A DNA stretch of 12,114 nucleotides from Gonapodya sp. JEL0774 (Eukaryota > Monoblepharomycota > Monoblepharidomycetes > Monoblepharidales > Gonapodyaceae), in NCBI GenBank assembly GCA_027604505.1, contig JADIIX010000346.1:1-12114 (forward strand), given 5' to 3'. A program made the translations under genes and the position numbers. The notes beneath the pieces were generated by a model. That model made no database searches, was not told the DNA's origin, and was given only the letters and a program-made list of their open reading frames with translations. Every line of letters begins with the position of its first letter. Position 1 is the first letter of the stretch. This document shows, piece by piece, positions 1-7,117 of the stretch.

Positions 1-805
1 CAGTTCAATCTCTCGGACCTTCTCCCGTCGGGCCTTCTTATTCTCCTCAATCTATGGACACACTGCTCAACCTCCTCACTGATAAGGATCGGGCAAATAG
101 AGAGCAGCTTGCCGAGCTGGATCATCTCAAGGCTCGAATTGAGGAGCTTTCAGTGACATACGTGGCGGCGGAGAATAAGGTCCGGGATGTGGAGACACGA
201 AATTCGGAACTTGTTGCTCGGAACATGACCCTTGAAGGGGCAAACCAAGCGCTCCAATCACAATTGCACTCATTCTCTGCAGAAATCAGTGCTCTTACCG
301 CAACCATCACATCATTGGAGCAGGACAATGCTTTCCTCCGGTCTGAAATCGGTTCTCCGCGTGCCGCTTCAGTACCACGCGAACCTCTGCCACCCATCAA
401 AATCAAGAAACTCATGCACGGTGTTGCTAATTTTGAAGCTCGAGAAGCCGACGAACTCAATATCTCAGTTGGGGACGAGATTTTTGTGAACATAGAGTTT
501 GCTGACGGTTGGGGATCAGTAAGTGGACATGGTTCTCTGGTGCATGTTATCTACTACACTCTGTTCTTCTTGTTGAGTGGGCTCTCTCTACCCCTTTCCC
601 CACGCAGGGCTTCAACACCACCAACGGGGCTGCTGGTGCTTTCCCAATGACCTTCGTCAGTAACACCCGCAACGGACTCACCCCCTTCCCACCTCCACTC
701 CAAACACCTTCATTTAACCTCCGATACGACTCCCGTCTTCATGTCGTTCCACCTTCTCTACCTTCCAACCCATTCTGCCTTGTCTCCAACGATCCGTCTC
801 CCTAA
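1..805 (+). CDS. Coiled-coil and SH3 domain protein, 5' partial
   Basis: Probable cytosolic adaptor whose SH3 domain would bind proline-rich partners. Proposed exons are 1-518 (codons in frame from base 3) and 608-805, with a phase-0 intron at 519-607 (GTAAGT donor, CGCAG acceptor). Counting from the Met at 54, residues 1-100 are a heptad-rich coiled coil. Residues about 118-173 are an SH3 domain: an ALYDY-like GVANFEA, the acidic ELNISVGDE turn, FVN..F.DGWGS, and after the intron G.N...GAAGAFPMTFV. The tail is Pro/Ser-rich. The frame is open upstream to the window edge (Pro/Ser-rich linker) and the ATG at 54 has T at -3, so it is probably an internal Met and the true start lies outside the window. 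An ankyrin region may lie further 5', as in the paralogue at 4866-6727, but this cannot be seen. An alternative 3' splice site at 844/845 would change the C-terminus. Confidence 0.82.
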
Positions 806-1235
806 TTGTCCCTGCTTAACCCTGACGTTGCTACCCCCCTCCAGGAGTTAGTAAAGCACACATGATCCTGGGGACGATGTGGCAGGAGGGTCCAATTGGA
901 GGAATGAGGAATGAGCGACATGGTGGCACATTGAGGCGAGTGGAAGCATCGGTTTCTGTTCGTTTTTTTGCACTCGCGTGGTGTTCATGATGCTAGTGTG
1001 ACAGAGTACATGTATTGATACAGTATTTATTCAGATTTGAGTAAAAGGCAATGTTCTTCCGACCCTCCATGTTTGCGCGGTGTTGTTGCGCAATTCACTT
1101 CGATTATCGTTATGATAATGAATCATAGCGTTATACTGATTACTGATGATGGCTGACATGATACAGCAATCACATTCATTAGTTTAATTTTGTATTATTC
1201 GTCATGAAAAACAAAACGCTCATGCGAATATCTTA
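806..1235. other. Intergenic region between convergent genes
   Basis: This stretch holds the 3' flanks of the SH3 gene (+) and the secreted-protein gene (-). A pyrimidine-rich CCCCCCTCCAG at 834-844, preceded by CTTAAC and CTGAC, resembles a 3' splice site for the + strand gene. A short imperfect hairpin (ATTATC, 5-base loop, GATAAT) lies at 1103-1119. I see no other gene or RNA here. Confidence 0.6.
1026..1031 (-). terminator. Candidate polyadenylation signal AATAAA
   Basis: The plus strand reads TTTATT, which is AATAAA on the minus strand, about 205 bases beyond the stop codon of the secreted-protein gene. The hexamer is the only support, and fungal poly(A) signals are degenerate. Confidence 0.3.
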
Positions 1236-3191
1236 TCAAGCGTTGTACAGAAATGGCTTCCGAAACGGCAACGAAAAGTAACTGTCATATGATGCATCCA
1301 CGCACTTCCCTCCACCAGTTGGACCAACATGAGCACAATGTATCTCCGGCCTAAAGAATGCAAGATTCACATGGATGCTCCGACACTGGACATTATCCCC
1401 CTTTATTTGATCTCGATCACCAAATTGCTTCACCGATGTCAAATCTGTGATGCACACTGGCTGACCTGGACCACCGTATACTTGATTGGCACCTTTGCAA
1501 ACCACTTCTTGCGCAGAGCAAACCGCATTTGCTCTGTGTCAAAAGAGCGCTGTCAAATAAAGCACATTAGGCAAGAATGTGCTTTGCAATGTACTCACAG
1601 TGCCGGCTGAACAAGCGATATCGGAAGACCCAAGCCAAGAAGAGTGAAAAATGGCACGGTGTTTTGAGTGTGAACATCGTCTGCAAGAAACACAAAATTC
1701 TTTCATAAAAGGATTACCCAGATAATACAAAGTCTGGAACACTTACATGCAGAGACAGACCACATTGATCTGTCAAAACGCCAGAATCCCTGGATGCGGA
1801 GCGGATAGAAGCTTCCCGTAACGGTGTTGAGCATCACCAAGTCCAAGCTTGTCGATGCAATGTCACCAGTCTGAACAAATGCATGTACGTAAAACCTTTT
1901 TACCACGGGTATTAACCCCGCGGCGGTGTTGGACGCATTGTGGCTTCCAAAGATCCCAAACTGATATTCAACTGTGTCTTCGGTGTTATTGAATTCTCCG
2001 ATCGGCGAGACTCGCCCTCCAGTGGAGTTTGCAAATGTCCGCGGTGGGACTTTGCCGGCAGAGATAATAGCAAGATTATTGGGGTAAACCGTGAGATTGT
2101 AAATGTTGAAAATGGTGTTGTAAGTCTCGTTGTATGCTATAAAACGGGATTTAGGCTCCGAGCGACTTGGAAGATCTGTGAATGTGGGACCGAGTGGCTC
2201 GAAGTACGATGTATAGTTGAAAGGAGTGCAACGGTTGCCTCCAGTTGGACCCAAGTTCAAGCAGTGCGCAGATTTCCGTAGTGGAGCAAGATTAGCCTCC
2301 AATGCGCGACAGAGTATATTGTCGTCAGCAAGGAGTGATGCTTCTCCAAGCTGCTTGAGCGCAAGTCCAACTTCGCAGGTGTTCATGGGCCATGGGGAAT
2401 CCGAGCTGTTGCCACAAGCACTGCGTATCACAGGGCACGCTTTGCCAAGAATTCCACTCGCCGAGGGGGATCCCCACAGCTCCTTGAAGTACGCATTCAT
2501 GTTGATGAAGTACAGGTCATACAGCCACACCCTGGAGAGTGCTTGATCGTCTGCAAATCGAAACATTCCCTGTGCACGAATGTATTTGGTCGCATTGGTG
2601 GTCGGATGGTGCGTGGTGAATTCGATGAAAGCATGGGCAACAGCTCCAGTGCCTGCAAATGCGGAGATGTTGAAACCCGTGATTGGGGGAAAGAGGTTGA
2701 ATGACGTGTTTGGCGAGTTGGAACCGAAAGAACCGTAGAGGTAATCTAAGGTGTCGTTGATGTTCCTCATGCGCCCGAACGGTGATATCCGTCCCGTGAC
2801 ATTCGCTGTGAAAGTGCCAGGAGGGACACTGCGGGTTGTGAGCACTGCCGCTTTGTTGGATGAAATCTACCACGGTGAGGCAGAAAAAAAACCGCCGTAT
2901 TCGTAAGAAAATGCACCCAAGATCCTTGGTCGCAACCAGTCCTGGAGTCCAGTGGCACCTGTTGTCTCCTTAGCTCGGCTAACTCACTGTGAACTTCATT
3001 ATACGTTTCAGGGTCTCCAGATGCCGTTGATACAGTACTTGTTCAGAAAGTGAAGCAGAGCTCCCCAAGCTGTCGTTGTACGTCGGCATCACGTATTCCG
3101 GAGCTGCTGAAGCAGGTCGCACAACATGGCTAATGATCAAGGCGAGGACCGCCGTGACGGTTGTGAATGGTATCGAGGACCAGATCCGCAT
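1236..3191 (-). CDS. Secreted glycoprotein with two tandem six-Cys modules
   Basis: Four exons, read on the minus strand: 3191-2988, 2866-1747, 1680-1599 and 1533-1236. They encode 567 residues. Introns are 121, 66 and 65 bp with donors GTGAGT, GTAAGT, GTGAGT and acceptors GGTAG, TTGCAG, CACAG. Residues 1-29 are a signal peptide (hydrophobic core AVLALIISHV, likely cleavage after PASA). Two homologous modules follow, about 260 residues apart. Each has VPP(G/R)TF, G(R)(I/V)SP(F/I)G, an aromatic RF segment, and six cysteines spaced C-x6-C-x12/14-C-x21/22-C-x15-C-x10-C ending in GPTGG..C. The cysteines are at residues 212, 219, 232, 254, 270, 281 and 474, 481, 496, 519, 535, 546. About a dozen N-x-S/T sites indicate passage through the ER. 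Module 2 aligns with module 1 across the two internal introns, which validates those junctions. I do not recognise the family. No transmembrane or GPI signal is visible at the C-terminus, so it is probably extracellular or wall-associated. Function unknown. Confidence 0.85.
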
Positions 3192-3446
3192 GATTGAATG
3201 TGCATAGTGGAGTTATTTTCTTTTATGTTTTTGCACGCCGGTGGGATACTTCGATCAATCTTCATCTTCGTGGCTCCTGCTTGGATATCACAAGAACGAT
3301 AATATATGCAACACGCACCAAGCTCCGACAAAAATTGACCTCCATTCTCTGCATATTGCCTTCGCGCACATCATTGGCTTTTTATTACTCCAAAATCGTC
3401 TGAAATGTAGTTGTGTTTGACTGAGCCTTGCTTAGAAGTACAATAT
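3192..3446 (-). promoter_or_regulatory. Presumed promoter of the secreted-protein gene
   Basis: About 250 bases separate the ATG of the secreted-protein gene (3191) from the 3' end of the next minus-strand gene. A short purine run precedes the ATG on the coding strand. No convincing TATA box or known operator is visible. AATAAA on the minus strand at 3381-3386 may be the poly(A) signal of the upstream gene, 61 bases past its stop at 3447. Confidence 0.35.
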
Positions 3447-4376
3447 TCAGACGCCCTTGGAGGTTGATTCTCTGAAGGATCGAACAGTGTCGTCTGCACA
3501 TGAGTCAAATTGTGTTCTTGCTGTATATCCCACCTCTCCCCTGTGATTGCGTTCACTATTCGCTCTACTATAGCTATCTGGCATTCGTCGATGTGCTTTC
3601 CAAAGATGAGACCGGGCAGCCAGCGCGGCGGCCGCAGCAGCAATAGCAGCCTGAGGTATATTCGTTACCTCCTCTGCAGGCGGGACCCGAAATAGACGCG
3701 GAGTATGTTGCTGAGGTACTTTTGATACTTGAGTACTGGATGTCGATTTGGTGTTCGACTTAGTGTGCACGAGCGTGAATGCTTCTGTAATCCAGTCTGC
3801 AAAGCTTTCGATTGCTGGTTGAGGTATTCGCGACAGTGCACCTATGCTCGACACTCTGGGAGGTAGTGCAGGTGCTGCCGGCGGTACTGACACTGGCTGG
3901 AAGTGAGCTTTGGATTCGAACGGAATGAATGTGGGGGGCGCTGCCGCCGACGGGAGCCGCAAAGAATGTCGATCCCGCCGCTCGTCACAAGAAACTCGTC
4001 GGATGACATGCGAGGAAAGCAATGCGGATGGTGATTGTGATCGTTGAGGAGTATTCAGCGATTTTGACCTGCGGAGCAAGTGCGGTGGTGCGTCGTGATA
4101 ACTTGGGAAGCCCACATCATGATGAATTGTTGGGTTTGGAGAATCAAAGGCCCGTGATGCCGGAAGGGCAGATATAAAAGATGGAGCAAACGAAGCCGAA
4201 ACTGGGATGTACGCGACGAATTCCGGATCCGCTGCGGGTTTGGAGCACTGTCGAAGCCTCGAGCTCTTGTGATCGGAGGATGGACCAGCTGAGCGCGACC
4301 GCACAGATGAGAAGAAAGTTCTTTGCGGGACGTCAATTGTGCTCCGAGTTCGACGTAGCTGGGCATGGAATACCAT
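3447..4376 (-). CDS. Ser/Pro/Arg-rich, probably disordered protein
   Basis: A single open frame of 309 codons with a strong start context (CAAAATGG). I do not recognise the product. Most of it is low-complexity and rich in Ser, Pro, Arg and Ala, consistent with intrinsic disorder. Basophilic-kinase-type sites are visible (RRSKS near residue 103, RRVS near 127). One short amphipathic stretch, ESFADWITEAFTLVH near residues 191-205, looks structured, and an Ala-rich helix-like run lies near residues 241-252. An alternative model splices a 73-bp intron (3596-3668, GTAACG donor, weak GGAAAG acceptor) in phase 0. It replaces the Ala-rich and Arg-rich C-terminus with a more protein-like tail that stops at 3371, giving 310 residues. 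A minus-strand AATAAA at 3381-3386 fits the unspliced end better. The product is likely nuclear or cytoplasmic, as no signal peptide is seen. Confidence 0.55.
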   Translation of the reverse strand: MVFHAQLRRTRSTIDVPQRTFFSSVRSRSAGPSSDHKSSRLRQCSKPAADPEFVAYIPVSASFAPSFISALPASRAFDSPNPTIHHDVGFPSYHDAPPHLLRRSKSLNTPQRSQSPSALLSSHVIRRVSCDERRDRHSLRLPSAAAPPTFIPFESKAHFQPVSVPPAAPALPPRVSSIGALSRIPQPAIESFADWITEAFTLVHTKSNTKSTSSTQVSKVPQQHTPRLFRVPPAEEVTNIPQAAIAAAAAALAARSHLWKAHRRMPDSYSRANSERNHRGEVGYTARTQFDSCADDTVRSFRESTSKGV

Positions 4377-4832
4377 TTTGAGAGGGGATTTTCAACACAT
4401 GAGTGCAGTTCAAAAGGGGTCCAGGTTGCCCCGCCCGGCAAGATCACTTGCAGGCAGGTGGCTTTGAGCAATATGAGAGGAATCTTACAACATGAGAATG
4501 AGAGGGTACGAGAATTGCAATATCAGAATTGTCCCTCAAAGGAGTAGGATGTCCGGCACGGGAGTGTAGTATAACTAACTTGTAATCACGCAATCGAGGA
4601 ATTTAGAGTTGTGGTGGCACCAGTCTGAAATTATCTAGAAGAATATAAGGTTGCCAGAACGAAGCTGACAGACTGTTTCCGGTGATGCATCCAGCTCTCA
4701 GCCAACCGCCAATCCTTTGACCTGGTGCATGTTTTGTCCCGTCATCAGTCTGGGAGCATTGAATGTGACCCGCTTGCAGACAAGACCTTCTGTCGCACTG
4801 TTCAGCACTTAGTACGCCTCTGCCAACCTCAA
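4377..4832. other. Intergenic region upstream of the Ser/Pro gene
   Basis: This region contains the presumed minus-strand promoter of the Ser/Pro gene and, at its right end, the 3' flank of the decayed SH3 gene. Only short overlapping reading frames occur, without domain character. I see no tRNA, repeat or mobile element. Confidence 0.5.
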
Positions 4833-4838
4833 TTTATT
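4833..4838 (-). terminator. Candidate polyadenylation signal AATAAA
   Basis: TTTATT on the plus strand gives AATAAA on the minus strand, 28 bases beyond the stop of the putative last exon (5055-4866) of the decayed SH3 gene. Its position agrees with a transcript that continues past the in-frame TAG at 5140-5142. Confidence 0.4.
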
Positions 4839-4865
4839 GAGCACTCGCATACTCATTGCTACTCT

Positions 4866-6727
4866 TTATAAACAACACACAGTGGATCCTATCTGCTGAA
4901 GTATACACAATCCTATGGAAATACATATATTCATTTTTTCATCACAGAATGCACTCGGTGGCATCTCAAAATCTCTGTTAAATGCTCCGTTGGGGTTCAA
5001 TACGTACATGTGCGCCAAGCCTGTAGCGGAAGCATCCGGGCGCATGTCATCCAACCTGTGACAGATCAAAGTCCGATTAGCGACCGACTCATCATTCACA
5101 AATGAATTCAAGCGAGCTCCAAACTGACCTTTTGAGTTCCTATAGCACTTCCATCTTCACAGGTGTTTGGAAATCGGTCTGACGATTACCATGGAATTTG
5201 ATGATCCCAGATACAGGTGAGGGAGTAGACTCCAACGTTTTGCTGATTGTGGTATGAACAGTGAGATGCACATGTGGCGAGTTGGAACCAGCGCTCGACG
5301 GTGCTGAATCAGTGGACGAAATCATTGGAAGAGTACACCCGGAGGGGCAGATCTGGTTCAGGGATAAATGGGAGAGAGGAAAGATTCCCGAAGCATTGGC
5401 TCTGTGGGTGCAAGCGTCATTGTACTATTGTGTGAATAATCCTCCTCATTTATGCTCTTGTTCTGATTTAGGGTCACAGAGCCCCATCCATCGGAGAACG
5501 ACACATTCACAAAAACAGGATCGCCAAAGGATAATTGCGGTACATCTGAGCGCTGCGGAAGAAAATCGGCCACCACCTGGGTGACTGCTTGGACACGGAC
5601 GTACTTGACATCCCGTGCCAGGGGTGTTGGTGTTTCAGCGCCACGAATGACCTCGTCCCCGTCCGACAGCATGAGAGGCGAGCCTCTGGGGGCGCTTGGC
5701 GGATTCAGTTTGCGCTTCTTGGCGTTGGTGATTACATTCTCGCAGGGAACTGCTGTGTCGTGGGCTATTTGAGTCTCAAGCTCGGATGCTCGAAAGCTGT
5801 CGACACATACCTCTCTCGCTGACTGATATCGGACTGCAGTGCGGCATTCGTCGCTTGAAGCTCTTCGATGGTCTTTTAAAGCTTGGCTATTCTCTCCTCA
5901 TCGGAGGCTTCCCGCGAATCGGTTGCTACAGATCGTGCTGTGAGTCCCTGGATTTGAATGACTTGATCGATCACTGTAGTGTCTGTAGAAGCACGCCTGG
6001 ACATTTGAACCGGATCGGGAGACAATGAATGGTGGCGTGACGATGTGCTTGGGGTATAGAAGTAGATGCCCTTCTGTGCTCTGCAAGAAGCTTCGCAAAT
6101 CGTTTATCAGGGAATGCCTTCGCGGCATCCATCCCACGGTCTGTCACGTTGGCGCCATTCTGAAGGAGCAACCTCACAATGTCCAAGTGAGGACTAAGAT
6201 GAAAGTATTGTCTCGCATCCTCTTTAGTTTCTGGTTCTGAACGGTAGCTCGCCCACCACGATTGCTGACTTTGAGGTTGCTCTCCAATGTTGGAAGTTTG
6301 TCGACGGTTCCGTTGCACCACACCGTTTTCCCACCTCGAGCTACAGAGAGGGTCAGCGCGTTGGGAAATGAAGAGGTGAGTCTCCATCGAGAATTATCAT
6401 TTGTTTCGGGGTCCAAGTCTTCACAGCGCGCTTCCAATATTGGGTTCACCATTCCACCTCGGCATTTGCATCTGCACCATGTTGTAGAAGCAACGCTACA
6501 GCATCCACGTGTCGGTGAAAAAAGGCAAGTGCCAGAGCGCTTTCGCATTCAATTGTATCAGATTTCGTCTCCTCGCTACCATCCGCTGGATGTCCTGGAA
6601 ATCGAATCTCGAGAGTGACTGCTTTCCGGGCAGAAGGGCATGCTCCCAGGGTGAGGAGACCTCGAACTTCATCGATCTTTCCAGATTCGACCACGTTGAT
6701 CAACTGATGGTCCAACTCCATGGGCAT
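4866..6727 (-). pseudogene. Decayed ankyrin / coiled-coil / SH3 gene
   Basis: A scaffold-type gene whose parts lie in order on the minus strand but in different frames. From the ATG at 6727 comes an ankyrin region (HQLINVVESGKIDEVRGLL; ALLLQHGADANAE). It continues through an ALTLSVARGG segment in a second frame and HLDIVRLLLQNGAN in a third (about 6170). A Ser-rich linker and a coiled coil (DEERIAKL, then KTIEELQATNAALQSDI) in a further frame are interrupted by TAA at 5876-5878. After another frame change near 5797-5810 comes the SH3 domain (VVADFLP; FVNVSFSDGWGS), then a phase-0 intron (5425-5477), then ANASGIFPLSHL and a tail reaching TAG at 5140-5142. A further exon (5055-4866) joins in frame after a 73-bp intron. 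Frame changes fall near 6450, 6230, 6070 and 5800. Single hypothetical introns could explain some of them, but all at once is unlikely. The alternative is an intact gene with several small introns. Confidence 0.6.
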
Positions 6728-7117
6728 ATGTTGATGGTCGCCGGGGAAAAGACGTGACACACAAGCTCAGCCTCCCACTTCAACGACTATTGTTATCGAA
6801 AATTTGTACAACATTGGAAGAATCCTATCTGGTGAGTTTTCATAAGATTCTGTGATTCTATGTCTGGAATATTAATGTCACAGATATATACTCCACCTGC
6901 ACGTTCTACAGTCCTTTGCAATCGAGTACAATGCACTTCCCAAAGTAGCGATCTCTAGTAATAATTACAATTTGGCAAGTCGGTTTGTCGTCAGATACAG
7001 TAAAACGCTGTGGTGCTGATAGACTCTGCGAGGCCCACATAAATCGTTTGCCACGCTGGCGCCGTGATCCGACGATTTCCGCCCATTCACTATCGGGACT
7101 CCCCGTGGAACACGATA
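6728..7117. promoter_or_regulatory. Divergent promoter region
   Basis: This 390-base gap separates the head of the decayed SH3 gene (-) from the ATG of the long coiled-coil gene (+), so both promoters should lie here. I see no convincing TATA box, repeat or reading frame with domain character. A frame runs upstream of the ATG at 7118, but it has no ATG of its own. Confidence 0.45.

Noticed and set aside
1103-1119. A short inverted repeat, ATTATC-loop-GATAAT
   Set aside because: A six-base AT-rich stem in an AT-rich intergenic region is expected by chance, and fungal genes do not use intrinsic hairpin terminators.
4055-4471. A 138-codon minus-strand frame overlapping the Ser/Pro gene
   Set aside because: It has no domain character and overlaps the start of a longer frame that has a strong initiation context.
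5402-5477. Alternative acceptor CACCCACAG for the SH3 intron of the decayed gene
   Set aside because: Its 76-bp length is closer to the paralogous introns, but it puts the SH3 end (ANASGIFPLSHL) out of frame. The AATAG acceptor at 5425 keeps the frame. It could be the ancestral site if two bases were lost.
6365-6388. A DGDSPLHF reading, resembling the start of an ankyrin repeat, on the minus strand
   Set aside because: It is flanked by in-frame stops 20 to 30 codons apart and cannot be connected to the other ankyrin segments. It is probably chance or an older remnant.
6341-6449. A 109-bp candidate intron (GTGAAC donor, CTGAC branch, TGTAG acceptor) joining the two ankyrin frames of the decayed gene
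   Set aside because: It would remove two frame changes at once, but it discards ALTLSVARGG, which matches the first half of an ankyrin repeat and pairs with HLDIVRLLLQ. Kept only as an alternative; RNA reads would settle it.
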